Below are positions 44,159 to 52,065 of a stretch of DNA of 64,000 nucleotides, one piece after another. How positions within the stretch are numbered: the stretch's first letter is position 1; each line of letters begins with the position of its first letter. Location: assembly GCF_014200495.1 (NCBI RefSeq), contig NZ_JACHBY010000011.1, positions 62,001 to 126,000 on the forward strand, in the 5' to 3' direction. A program made the translations under genes and the position numbers. The notes under the pieces are model-generated. The model was not told the DNA's origin. It saw only the letters and a list, made by a program, of their open reading frames with translations, and ran no database searches. Source of the stretch: Mucilaginibacter geliditolerans (GTDB taxonomy: Bacteria > Bacteroidota > Bacteroidia > Sphingobacteriales > Sphingobacteriaceae).

Positions 44159-44236
44159 CATTGAATAATGAATGTCCAATATCGAAGTTAAAACTTCATT
44201 ATTCGTAACTGAAAATTAAGTGTTGGTTATTCAATG
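44159..44236. repeat. Weak inverted repeat (TTGAATAATGAA)
   Basis: TTGAATAATGAA at 44161-44172 pairs with TTCATTATTCG (44195-44205) and again with GTTATTCAATG (44226-44236). A decayed member of the word-palindrome class; low certainty. Confidence 0.5.
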
Positions 44237-44237
44237 A

Positions 44238-44400
44238 GGGCGTTACCTGCGGCCCGTGCTATCCGCTCATACTACACAGGCGTTAGGCTCGGGCCGGTAT
44301 CCGCTCCTATCACTAACGCAGAACTTCGACGCGCTCCGCCGACTCACCCCGACTTCGCTACGCTGGTCGCCCCTCTCTTCGCCTGCGGCGGAAAGAGGGT
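44238..44400 (+). repeat. Mosaic repeat, modules 1 and 2
   Basis: Module 1 runs from GGGCGTTACCTGCGGCCCG to CACTAACGCAG; module 2 follows as GACTCACCCCGACTTCGC to GCCTGCGGCGGAAAGAGGG. Module 3 is absent. Confidence 0.82.
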
Positions 44401-44410
44401 TGAAAAAAAA

Positions 44411-45199
44411 CTATCTGCTAAAATAACACTTCTCCGTAACGAAGGTGTACGACACGCCAAACTGCAGAAACAGATAGGTATCATGCGGGCGCAGGTCGCC
44501 GCGCTGGGTACCGGCAACACCGGTATATACGCCCGTCTTTTCGCCTGAACGATCGGATAACGCGACTGCAATGGGACTGGTTAGCTTGCTTTTATCTGGA
44601 TATAGTCCGCTTACATCGTCAAGGTAGTCGGTATTGGGCTGGCGGTAGCCAATATCAGCACTTATGTTCCATTTGCCCGAGAAATTATATTTGATACCCG
44701 CACCATAAGGTATGGAGATGGCAGTTTTGGAATAAGGAGTTTCGCCCTCCGTAGCTAATGGGCGGAGGTTATAGGTTTGCCCCATGTAAGTAGCCTGCGG
44801 GTTATACCCTACTATACCTATACCTAAATAAATATAAGGGGTGTACCGGTTATGGCTCACATCGGGTATATACTCCATAAAATTAAACTCGCCAATAAGG
44901 CTTAGCTCCTGTAATGTGGTTTTGAAACTTAAATTACGGTTGCGGAACTGCTGGTTTGATGAAGTGCTGTCGGCTCCTGCTATCGTACCGTATGTATAGT
45001 TTAGCTTGGCCGACACGTAACCGTTAAAATTACGCTGTACGTAACCACCGATAGCTATACCACTAAACTTGAGCGGGTTGGTTGGGTTAAGATCGCCCAT
45101 GTAGCCTGATGCACCTAAAGCTCCGCCAAGTTCCCAGGTTTGTGCCTTTAAACTAAGTGAGATAAAGATTAAAAGTATAGTTATTGCAAATTTTGGCAT
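44411..45199 (-). CDS. DUF6089-type outer-membrane beta-barrel protein
   Basis: A 262-residue protein with signal peptide (FAITILLIFISLSLKAQ) and start TWELGGALGASGYMGDLNP, characteristic of the DUF6089 family. The rest is alternating beta strands (YVSAKLNYTYG, YTPYIYLGIGI, WNISADIGYRQPNTDYLDD) that suggest an eight-stranded barrel. In Bacteroidota this gene usually sits between NAD kinase and uppS; here the S10 and exbD genes intervene on the uppS side. It starts 9 bp after nadK. Function unknown. Confidence 0.85.
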   Translation of the reverse strand: MPKFAITILLIFISLSLKAQTWELGGALGASGYMGDLNPTNPLKFSGIAIGGYVQRNFNGYVSAKLNYTYGTIAGADSTSSNQQFRNRNLSFKTTLQELSLIGEFNFMEYIPDVSHNRYTPYIYLGIGIVGYNPQATYMGQTYNLRPLATEGETPYSKTAISIPYGAGIKYNFSGKWNISADIGYRQPNTDYLDDVSGLYPDKSKLTSPIAVALSDRSGEKTGVYTGVAGTQRGDLRPHDTYLFLQFGVSYTFVTEKCYFSR

Positions 45200-45208
45200 T
45201 AATTAAAT

Positions 45209-46087
45209 TTAATAATTGCGAACGTCAAGTCCCCATAATAATTTGTTCCTTAACGTTGATAAGTAACTTTCATTACTTAAACGTACTAAATTTAACTGAA
45301 AACCTGCCTTTTGCACACTAAAACGCATAGTTTTATCAATTGTAGCTGTGCGCGAGTCGCATGATACCAGGTAATTGCTGCTGCGGCTTTCTACTTCAAA
45401 CGTTATGGTGCTGCTATCAGGCAATACAACAGGCCTTACATTAAGGTTATGTGGCGAAACCGGCGTTAATACCAAACTGTTTGACTGCGGGAAGATAATT
45501 GGCCCGCCGCAGCTTAATGAATAGGCTGTAGAGCCTGTTGGTGTTGATATAATGATACCATCGCCCCAGTACGCATTTAAAAACTCATTATCCATATAAA
45601 CCCGGGTAATGATCATGGCTGCATCATCGCGTTTATGGATGGTGATATCATTAAGGGCAAAGTTATCATCGCCAAAAACCTCGTTTTCAGAATTTATGCT
45701 GATAAGGTCGCGGCTATCCAGACAATAATCTTTATTTACTACCGCAAATATCGCCGCGGCTATATCACTCTTATTAATAGTGGCCAAAAAACCGAGCCGA
45801 CCAAAGTTTATACCTATTACCGGTACACCAGTATTGCGGATAACGCTAACCATATCCAGCAAAGTACCATCGCCGCCCAGGGTAATAAAAAGATCAATAA
45901 AGCCTTTTATCTTAACATCGGGCCCTAAAACATTATAGGCTACAATTTTTATTTTATCGTTCAGGTAATCGCTAAGCTGGTGATGTACATAAATATCGAC
46001 CCCATGCTGCGACAGGTTATCAAATACTTCCTGAACGTATGGTAATACATCTAAATTAAATGGCCTGCCGTAGATTGCTATTCTCAT
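45209..46087 (-). CDS. nadK: NAD kinase
   Basis: A 292-residue cytosolic kinase that phosphorylates NAD to NADP. The GGDGT motif is at 71-75 (catalytic Asp73). FALNDITIHK and DGIIISTPTGSTAYSLSCGGP (given here only in part: STPTGSTAYS) are the NAD-binding blocks near 170-210. Length normal. Upstream is a 127-bp gap with an 8-bp-word palindrome; downstream the DUF6089 gene follows after 9 bp. Confidence 0.95.
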   Translation of the reverse strand: MRIAIYGRPFNLDVLPYVQEVFDNLSQHGVDIYVHHQLSDYLNDKIKIVAYNVLGPDVKIKGFIDLFITLGGDGTLLDMVSVIRNTGVPVIGINFGRLGFLATINKSDIAAAIFAVVNKDYCLDSRDLISINSENEVFGDDNFALNDITIHKRDDAAMIITRVYMDNEFLNAYWGDGIIISTPTGSTAYSLSCGGPIIFPQSNSLVLTPVSPHNLNVRPVVLPDSSTITFEVESRSSNYLVSCDSRTATIDKTMRFSVQKAGFQLNLVRLSNESYLSTLRNKLLWGLDVRNY

Positions 46088-46090
46088 TTT

Positions 46091-46211
46091 GTTGGTTCAT
46101 TCGTTCATTGGTTCACTAGTTCATTGGTACTTGCATCTGTAGATAGCTTAAAATTGATATTCTCTATTGAACTATTTACAAATGAACTAATGAACCAGTG
46201 AACAAATGAAC
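46091..46211. repeat. Inverted repeat of a degenerate 8-bp word (GTTCATTG)
   Basis: The left arm (46091-46130) contains GGTTCATT, CGTTCATT, GGTTCACT, AGTTCATT in 8-bp phase. The right arm (46181-46211) has AATGAACT, AATGAACC, AGTGAACA, AATGAAC. Spacer about 50 bp. Confidence 0.85.
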
Positions 46212-46214
46212 TTT

Positions 46215-46877
46215 TTATAAATTTAAGTAATTCATTAATGAATCATAACGATCTTTTGAGTTGTCGTTATCGCCGGTATGGTTAAAGGTTGCTTTAATAT
46301 CATACTCGTAGCGCAAAAATGTTGCTATAATGGCTGATATGTCTTGTTTATTGACTTTCAAGGTTACTTCTACACGGGTTGAATCAGGGTAAGCATAAAT
46401 ATAGGAGCTCAGGATCTGTGCGTTATCAGACTCTACAATTTGCGACATGTGTGCCAGCGAATTGTTTTTATTGTTGATCTCCAGTACAATAATGCCGCCC
46501 GGCTGTGATACAGATGTAAGCCTTGCGAAATACTCATTCATGGCATTGATGGATATCAGGCCTAAATAGTTATTTTTGATATCAAGCACCGGCACAACAG
46601 TAAGTTTTTGCTCATAAAACAAACGGATAACATCGTATATATGCTGATCTTCCCGTACATAAGGGTTAACCAGCGATAATGCCAGCGCACCAATCTGTGT
46701 TTGATTATCGGTTACATTAACCAGGTCATCCTCAGCAAGCATACCCAGAAACTGATCCTCGTTTACAATTGGCAGGTGCCTTACACGAAACTCCACCATA
46801 CGATCAACCACCTTCTGAACTGTGTCAGAGGTGTGAATAGGTGTAATTTCATCAGCAATCAGCTCAATTGCAAGCAT
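46215..46877 (-). CDS. CBS-domain protein with ACT-like C-terminal region
   Basis: A 220-residue cytosolic protein. Two CBS repeats occupy about 1-125 (TVQKVVDRMVEFRVRHLPIV and VIRLFYEQKLTVVPVLD), forming a nucleotide-sensing Bateman module. Residues about 135-205 (GGIIVLEINNKNNSLAHMS) look like an ACT-type domain. No enzymatic domain, so it should be a ligand-dependent regulator of an unknown partner. It is 2 bp downstream of the hydrolase gene, thus co-transcribed, and typically precedes nadK in this phylum. Confidence 0.88.
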   Translation of the reverse strand: MLAIELIADEITPIHTSDTVQKVVDRMVEFRVRHLPIVNEDQFLGMLAEDDLVNVTDNQTQIGALALSLVNPYVREDQHIYDVIRLFYEQKLTVVPVLDIKNNYLGLISINAMNEYFARLTSVSQPGGIIVLEINNKNNSLAHMSQIVESDNAQILSSYIYAYPDSTRVEVTLKVNKQDISAIIATFLRYEYDIKATFNHTGDNDNSKDRYDSLMNYLNL

Positions 46878-46879
46878 GG

Positions 46880-47641
46880 TTATATTTTTTGTTTGTTTAA
46901 AAACTCTTTCAGGGCCTCATTAAACTCAGCCGGCTGCTCCATCATGGGGGCGTGACCGCAATGATCTATCCAAACCAAATCCGACTTCGGTAGCATCTCA
47001 TGAAATTCAACAGCAACTTCAGGAGGTGTAACCTTATCATTCTTTCCCCATATTAAACCTACGGGAATATGAATTTTATGGAGATCATCTTTCATATTAT
47101 GACGAATAGCTGATCTTGCCATAGCCAATATCCTAACAACGCGGTGACGATCATTTATAGTCTTGAAAACATCATCAACCAGTTCTTTTGTTGCAGTTTT
47201 TGGATCATAAAAGGTAAATTCCACTTTCTCTCTCACAAAATCATAACTTTCGCGCCTTGGGAAAGTACCACCAAAAGCATTTTCATATAAGCCCGAACTG
47301 CCGGTTAATACCATGGCTTTTGCAAAACCAGGATGAGCCAACACATATATTAAACCCACATGCCCGCCTAATGAATTACCAATAATAGTAAAATCCTTTA
47401 GCTTTTTATACTTTACAAATTTGTGCACAAATTTTGAAACGGACTTAACACCTGTAGTTAATAACGGCAAGTCATAAATTGGCAGCATGGGTATTATAAC
47501 CCGGTAATTTGGTTTAAAATAGTTTACAGTTTCATCCCAATTACTTAATGCGCCCATTAAGCCATGCAGTAACAACAACACCTCACCTTCGCCCTCATCG
47601 ATATAACTAAACCCGTTTTGCTCTTTAAGCACGAAATCCAT
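46880..47641 (-). CDS. Alpha/beta hydrolase, cytosolic
   Basis: A 253-residue alpha/beta-fold hydrolase without signal peptide. HGLMGALSNW gives the oxyanion region (26-35); the nucleophile is Ser90 in GNSLGG; the acid is Asp in WGKNDKV (about 197); the base is His in HCGHAPMM (about 226). Substrate unknown. It is the first gene of the unit hydrolase-CBS-(palindrome)-nadK. Confidence 0.88.
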   Translation of the reverse strand: MDFVLKEQNGFSYIDEGEGEVLLLLHGLMGALSNWDETVNYFKPNYRVIIPMLPIYDLPLLTTGVKSVSKFVHKFVKYKKLKDFTIIGNSLGGHVGLIYVLAHPGFAKAMVLTGSSGLYENAFGGTFPRRESYDFVREKVEFTFYDPKTATKELVDDVFKTINDRHRVVRILAMARSAIRHNMKDDLHKIHIPVGLIWGKNDKVTPPEVAVEFHEMLPKSDLVWIDHCGHAPMMEQPAEFNEALKEFLNKQKI

Positions 47642-47759
47642 ATAGATATTTTAATATTAAGTTGATAACCAGAACCAGTTTGTTATTTGGTTCAATTCCG
47701 GCTATCCGGTATAAAAATAGTTTATTGCGGTTGAGTTACAAGTTTTATTATTGTTTTTA

Positions 47760-47842
47760 ATTGATTAAGTTTTGATTGTGCTGATTAGTTGACCGGGTTA
47801 AAAACTTAATTAACTTAATCAACAACTCACCTAATCAACCCA
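47760..47842. repeat. Inverted repeat with TTGATTAAG words
   Basis: TTGATTAAG and GATTAGTTGAC on the left (47761-47793) face AACTTAATCAAC and CTAATCAACCC on the right (47812-47841). The right arm runs up to the yqeY stop codon. Confidence 0.7.
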
Positions 47843-47843
47843 A

Positions 47844-48293
47844 TTACCCTAACAACTGTTTCACAACCTCTGATATTGTCCGACCATCGGCCTTGCCTGC
47901 AAGTTCCTTATTTGCGGTGCCCATAACTTTGCCCATATCTTTAACTGATGTAGCGCCAACACGTATTATCACCTCTTTTAAATAAGCCTCAACCTCATCA
48001 TGGCTCATTTGCTTTGGCAAATAGGCCTCAATTACTTCCAGTTCCTCCACTTCAACCTGGTACAGGTCGTCGCGATTTTGTGTTTTATAGATCTCGGCCG
48101 ATTCCTTGCGCTGTTTTACCAGCTTTTGTAACACTTTGGTTTCGGCTTCAGGTGTTACCTCTTCGGCAGCACCTTTTTCGGTACGGGCCAGTAATAATGC
48201 TGATTTTATTGCACGCAATCCGCGCAACCTGTCGGCCTGCTTTGCCAGCATTGCCTGTTTAATATCCTGGTCTATTTGTGTAGTTAGTGACAT
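47844..48293 (-). CDS. GatB/YqeY-domain protein
   Basis: A 149-residue helical protein of the YqeY family (SLTTQIDQDIKQAMLAKQ, LRGLRAIKSALLLA, then VEAYLPKQMSHDEVEAYLKE). It resembles the tRNA-binding tail domain of GatB, so a role with tRNA-dependent amidotransfer or translation is often suggested, but not proven. Normal length, no signal. Flanked by two word-palindromes, suggesting it is transcribed alone. Confidence 0.92.
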   Translation of the reverse strand: MSLTTQIDQDIKQAMLAKQADRLRGLRAIKSALLLARTEKGAAEEVTPEAETKVLQKLVKQRKESAEIYKTQNRDDLYQVEVEELEVIEAYLPKQMSHDEVEAYLKEVIIRVGATSVKDMGKVMGTANKELAGKADGRTISEVVKQLLG

Positions 48294-48307
48294 GTTTTTT
48301 TTATGTA

Positions 48308-48463
48308 GTCCGGAAGTCGGGAAAGTCCGAAAGTCCGGAAGATCTTATTTTATGTTTTTACTTTTTACTTCCGGACTTTCCGACTTACCGGACTTTCGGA
48401 CTAAAAAATTACTCTTTTATTTTTTTCACTTCCGGACTTTCCGACTTCTCGGACTTCCGGACT
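48308..48463. repeat. Inverted repeat of CTTCCGGA words with duplicated right arm
   Basis: Left arm 48308-48341 (GTCCGGAAGTCGGGAAAGTC...). Two right arms follow, 48367-48402 and 48428-48463, both starting ACTTCCGGACTTTCCGACTT. The arms are 8-bp-phased words (ACTTCCGG, ACTTTCCG). The duplicated arm is unusual for this class. Confidence 0.9.
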
Positions 48464-48467
48464 TAAA

Positions 48468-49226
48468 TTACTTTCTAAATATAGTAGACCCGTTTGCCTG
48501 CGCTGTTGGCATAACAACCAGCTCGTTTATGTTTACATGCTTAGGGCGCGATACTGCAAACCAAATGGTTTCGGCAACATCCTCGGCCACAAGCGGATCA
48601 AAGCCATCGTACACTTTTTTGGCCCTTGCATCATCGCCCTTAAATCGCACATTTGAAAACTCTGTTTCCACAGCTCCCGGGTGTATAGCAGTTACCTTTA
48701 TGCCATGCGGCAAAAGATCCAGGCGCATGCCTTTGTTAAGCGCATCAACCGCGTGTTTAGTGGCGCAGTATACGTTACCATTGGTGTAAACATCAATACC
48801 CGCAATTGAGCCCAGGTTTACGATGTGGCCATTACCGTTAGCTATCATCCAGTTTGATACGATCTTTGTTACGTAAAGCAAGCCTTTAACGTTGGTATCG
48901 ATCATGGTATCCCAATCATCAAGGTCGCCTTTATCAATCGGGTCAAGGCCCTGGCTTAGCCCAGCATTGTTTATCAGCACATTTATCTTTTTCCATTTGG
49001 CGGGTAAAGCTTCCAGGTTTTCAATCACCTGAGCACGATCGCGCACATCAAATGATGATACTGCTACTTCGATATTATGTTTTTTGTTGAGTTGACTTGC
49101 CAGTTTATCCAACCTGTCGAGCCTACGTCCCGTTAGTATAAGATTATACCCTTCGCGGGCGAATAGATGAGCAGTAGCTTCTCCGATGCCGGAAGTCGCT
49201 CCGGTAATTAATGCAATTTTGGCCAT
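48468..49226 (-). CDS. Short-chain dehydrogenase/reductase (YdfG-like)
   Basis: A 252-residue classical SDR. The nucleotide-binding motif is TGATSGIGEA (8-17), NNAG is at about 88-91, and the catalytic Tyr/Lys lie in YCATKHAVD (about 153-157), with the Ser in NLGSIAG (about 139). The group resembles YdfG, which reduces serine/3-hydroxy acids with NADP. True substrate unknown. A TAATTTCG promoter-like element precedes the start. Confidence 0.92.
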   Translation of the reverse strand: MAKIALITGATSGIGEATAHLFAREGYNLILTGRRLDRLDKLASQLNKKHNIEVAVSSFDVRDRAQVIENLEALPAKWKKINVLINNAGLSQGLDPIDKGDLDDWDTMIDTNVKGLLYVTKIVSNWMIANGNGHIVNLGSIAGIDVYTNGNVYCATKHAVDALNKGMRLDLLPHGIKVTAIHPGAVETEFSNVRFKGDDARAKKVYDGFDPLVAEDVAETIWFAVSRPKHVNINELVVMPTAQANGSTIFRK

Positions 49227-49246
49227 AGTGTAATAACTATTAGCTG

Positions 49247-49254
49247 CGAAATTA
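49247..49254 (-). promoter_or_regulatory. Probable -7 element of the SDR gene
   Basis: Minus-strand TAATTTCG, one mismatch from TAnnTTTG, 20 bp before the ATG. Confidence 0.4.
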
Positions 49255-49268
49255 GTTTTTTTTAAACA

Positions 49269-50015
49269 CTATTCGAAGTACAGGCTAAACATTAAAGTGT
49301 GTAATGACAATTTGCTGATAGGCGCCGAGAATGGCTGATTTTCGGGAACCAGTACATTTCCCATTGAATTTGAGAGCTTAATCTCAGGCGACAATTTAAA
49401 ATATTCAAAATAAATATCACAGCCTAAGCCCGCTTCATACGAACCGTAGCCCGACACGTTTTTAACAGTTTTATCAAGCAGGGCCGCATCTGCATCGCTT
49501 TTTTTGGCTCCGATAGCATAAGAGTATTTTACACCGCCCAATAAATAAGCCCTGAAATTTCCTAACCTATCCGACTTCAGTTTTAATAACAAAGGAAAAT
49601 CAACCGTAGTTGATTGTACCGATTTTATAACGTCATCGCTCGGATTGGCATATATATAGCTAAGCTGGCGGTCGGCAAAAATCAGCGATGGTGTGATGCG
49701 GGCTTCCAGGTGTTCGGTAATCCGGTAACGTGTTAAAAATCCAACCGCGAAACCAGGTGAATTTGGCGAGCTTAAACTATTTAAATCACTGGTGACCGGC
49801 GCGTTACCATTTTGCTTATCTAAAAACGGACTGCGCCAGTCGGGATTCTTTAATATTTTATAATAGGTATTTACATATGAAAAGGAAAAGCCAAAGCTCA
49901 GATCCTGCTGATCGGCACCGCCACCCCACGCGAAGGGGCTCGGGGCCTCCTGGGCAAATAACAAATTACTGCAAAACAGTAGTACAATAATGGTTAAGTA
50001 CCGTTTTTTAATCAT
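49269..50015 (-). CDS. porT: PorT-type outer-membrane protein (type IX secretion/gliding)
   Basis: A 248-residue protein with signal peptide (YLTIIVLLFCSNLLFAQ) and a beta-barrel pattern (DLSFGFSFSYVNTYYKI, FAVGFLTRYRITEHLEARI, LGGVKYSYAIGAKK). It resembles PorT/SprT, a component needed for type IX secretion. The 4-bp overlap with ubiE upstream repeats the ubiE-porT order known from other Bacteroidota, which supports the call. The partial secreted surface protein at the window start would be a possible client of such a system. Confidence 0.85.
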   Translation of the reverse strand: MIKKRYLTIIVLLFCSNLLFAQEAPSPFAWGGGADQQDLSFGFSFSYVNTYYKILKNPDWRSPFLDKQNGNAPVTSDLNSLSSPNSPGFAVGFLTRYRITEHLEARITPSLIFADRQLSYIYANPSDDVIKSVQSTTVDFPLLLKLKSDRLGNFRAYLLGGVKYSYAIGAKKSDADAALLDKTVKNVSGYGSYEAGLGCDIYFEYFKLSPEIKLSNSMGNVLVPENQPFSAPISKLSLHTLMFSLYFE

Positions 50016-50743
50016 TTAACGCCTGTATAAATTGAACAGATACCAAACGTTAAAGGCCTGTGTTTGGTATGCTTAAAACCTGCTTTATGCATCAGGCTGA
50101 TAAATTTTTCTCCGTCGGGAAAAGCTGCCACCGATTCAGGTAAATAGCTGTATGCCCGCGCATCCTTTGAAAATATTTTGCCTATGCCGGGTGTAATATA
50201 AGCAAAATAGAAATTATATAATTGCTTTATCGGGAATGCTTTCGGTTTTGAAAACTCCAGTATCACCGCTTTGCCACCTGTTTTTAGTACGCGATGGATA
50301 TCAGCCAAACCAACTTCAAGGTTCTCAAAGTTACGCACGCCGAAAGCCACGGTAACCGCATCGAACTCGTCGGCTTCAAAAGGTAACTTCTCCGAGTCGC
50401 CCAGTTTTATTTCAAATTTATCGCCAAGCTGGCGTTTATCTATTTTTTGCTGCGCGATATCCAGCATTCCCTGCGAAATATCAACCCCGATAATTTTTTC
50501 AGGTTTTAGGATAGATAAAGCTTCAAAAGCAAAATCACCGGTACCGGTTGCCACATCCAGTATTAATTGCGGCTGATCTTTCTTCAGTTCGTTTATAGCT
50601 TTTTTACGCCAGATGATATCGATACCCAGCGATAGAAAGTGATTCAGAAAATCGTAAGTTTTAGATATATTATTGAACATATCGGCCACCTGCGCTTTTT
50701 TGGTGGCATCCTTATCCTGGTACGGGGTTATAGTTTCGCTCAT
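50012..50743 (-). CDS. ubiE: Demethylmenaquinone methyltransferase
   Basis: A 243-residue SAM-dependent methyltransferase (UbiE/MenG), last step of menaquinone synthesis, feeding the quinone pool used by complex I. The SAM motif is DVATGTGDF (63-71), with VTVAFGVRNFENL (about 129-141) and the UbiE signature YxxLPESVAAFPDG (SYLPESVAAFPDGEKF). Normal length, cytosolic. Overlaps porT by 4 bp. A TATCTTTG element lies 11 bp upstream. Confidence 0.95.
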   Translation of the reverse strand: MSETITPYQDKDATKKAQVADMFNNISKTYDFLNHFLSLGIDIIWRKKAINELKKDQPQLILDVATGTGDFAFEALSILKPEKIIGVDISQGMLDIAQQKIDKRQLGDKFEIKLGDSEKLPFEADEFDAVTVAFGVRNFENLEVGLADIHRVLKTGGKAVILEFSKPKAFPIKQLYNFYFAYITPGIGKIFSKDARAYSYLPESVAAFPDGEKFISLMHKAGFKHTKHRPLTFGICSIYTGVK

Positions 50744-50753
50744 AGAATGAGGG

Positions 50754-50761
50754 CAAAGATA
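50754..50761 (-). promoter_or_regulatory. -7 promoter element of ubiE-porT
   Basis: Minus-strand TATCTTTG, an exact TAnnTTTG match 10 bp before the ubiE ATG. The -33 region falls in the word-palindrome at 50769. Confidence 0.55.
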
Positions 50762-50768
50762 GCTTTTT

Positions 50769-50902
50769 CGTTCATTGGTTCACTGGATTAATGTTCATTG
50801 GTTCACTGGTTCATTAGTTCATTGATGCGTAGCTGTAGATAAGGTCGGCGTAATTTATCACCATAAAAGACTAATGAACCAGTGAACTAATGAACCAATG
50901 AC
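50769..50902. repeat. Inverted repeat of a degenerate 8-bp word (GTTCATTG)
   Basis: The left arm (50769-50822) has seven or so GTTCAYTR words with one 7-bp slip; the right arm (50868-50902) carries ACTAATGAACC, AGTGAACT, AATGAACC, AATGAC. The VOC gene's stop and last three or four codons are inside the right arm. Confidence 0.85.
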
Positions 50903-51375
50903 AACAATCCGCGTACGTCCAACGCACGTGTATACATAGTTAATTCACCATCAGTACCAAACGGCCATTCTTCTTTAGGGCGATCCCAATAGAGCTCAAC
51001 ACCGTTACCGTCTGGATCATCCAGGTATATTGCTTCGGATACCCCGTGATCTGATGCACCGGTGATGGGGTATTTGGCATCGATCAATCTTTGCAGTATT
51101 TGGGCAAGATCTTTTCTTTCAGGATATAATATAGCTGTATGATAAAGTCCGGGAGCATATTCAGGTGCTGGTGGCGCGCCTTTACTGTGCCAGGTATTTA
51201 AGCCAATATGGTGATGGTAGCCTCCGGCAGAAATAAACGCGGCCTGATCGCCATAAGCAGCCATTTTCTCGAAACCAAGTAAACCAACGTAAAAATCAAG
51301 CGACTTTTGCAGATCGCTCACCTTTAAATGCACATGGCCAATGCGGGTTTGGGCTGGTATTTTGTAATCTTCCAT
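50887..51375 (-). CDS. VOC-family (glyoxalase/extradiol dioxygenase-like) protein
   Basis: A 162-residue protein with two beta-alpha-beta-beta-beta modules. Metal-ligand candidates are His18 of IGHVHLKV, His in YHHHIGLNTW (about 54-56) and Glu in GNGVELYWDRP (about 125). The pattern resembles the N-terminal half of catechol-2,3-dioxygenase-like proteins. Substrate unknown. The last residues (SLVH) are encoded by the right arm of an intergenic repeat, so the true family C-terminus has probably been altered by repeat insertion. Confidence 0.85.
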   Translation of the reverse strand: MEDYKIPAQTRIGHVHLKVSDLQKSLDFYVGLLGFEKMAAYGDQAAFISAGGYHHHIGLNTWHSKGAPPAPEYAPGLYHTAILYPERKDLAQILQRLIDAKYPITGASDHGVSEAIYLDDPDGNGVELYWDRPKEEWPFGTDGELTMYTRALDVRGLLSLVH

Positions 51376-51417
51376 GATAATAAATGTTTAAACATCGAAT
51401 TTAAGGAAAACAAATTT

Positions 51418-51425
51418 TACCTTTG
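51418..51425 (+). promoter_or_regulatory. -7 promoter element of engB
   Basis: TACCTTTG, exact consensus match, ending only 4 bp before the ATG at 51430. The implied transcript would be leaderless or nearly so. Confidence 0.5.
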
Positions 51426-51429
51426 TACA

Positions 51430-52065
51430 ATGATTGTAAAATCTGCCGAGTTTATTTGCAGCAACACCCAAATTTCTAAACTGCCACCGCCGGTAAAGCC
51501 AGAGTATGCTTTTATCGGAAGGTCTAACGTGGGGAAGTCGTCCCTTATTAATATGCTTACCGCTAAAAAGGGATTAGCAAAAACTTCACAAACTCCGGGT
51601 AAAACCCAGCTGATCAACCATTTTCTGATCAACGACAGCTGGTATATTGTGGATCTGCCGGGCTACGGCTATGCCCGTGCCTCAAAAAGTAAAAAAGCAG
51701 ACTGGGATAAGTTCATCCATACCTACCTGGATAAACGTGAGAGCTTGCAATGCGTAATGGCGCTGATCGATAGCAGACTCGAGCCACAAAAGATCGACCT
51801 GGAATTTTGTAACTGGCTAGGCGAAAAGGGCTTATCATTTGTGTTGATATTTACTAAGGCTGATAAACAATCATCAGTAAAAACAGATCAGAACATCGCT
51901 AAATTTAAAAAAGCGCTTTTAGCTACGTTTGATGAAGTACCTGATATTTTTGTAACCTCATCAGAAACACATGATGGCAGGGAAGAGATTTTAGGTTTTA
52001 TTGGAGGAATAAATCAGGGGTTTGTGGTGCCAACAACATTCGGTTCCCCTCTTGAGAGGGGTTAG
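51430..52065 (+). CDS. engB: Ribosome biogenesis GTPase EngB/YsxC
   Basis: A 211-residue GTPase needed for assembly of the large ribosomal subunit. G1 is GRSNVGKSS (30-38), G3 is DLPGYGYA (about 76-83), G4 is TKAD (about 142). I use the ATG at 51430, which gives the usual MIVKSAEF start; the frame remains open 34 codons further upstream, but that part overlaps the promoter-like element and is not family-like. The final residues SPLERG are encoded by the left arm of the DUF559 cassette, so the C-terminus has been extended or replaced by the repeat. Confidence 0.95.
   Translation: MIVKSAEFICSNTQISKLPPPVKPEYAFIGRSNVGKSSLINMLTAKKGLAKTSQTPGKTQLINHFLINDSWYIVDLPGYGYARASKSKKADWDKFIHTYLDKRESLQCVMALIDSRLEPQKIDLEFCNWLGEKGLSFVLIFTKADKQSSVKTDQNIAKFKKALLATFDEVPDIFVTSSETHDGREEILGFIGGINQGFVVPTTFGSPLERG

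Noticed and set aside
51328..51429. Longer EngB starting at 51328
   Set aside because: The extension overlaps the divergent VOC gene and the promoter element and does not look like EngB.
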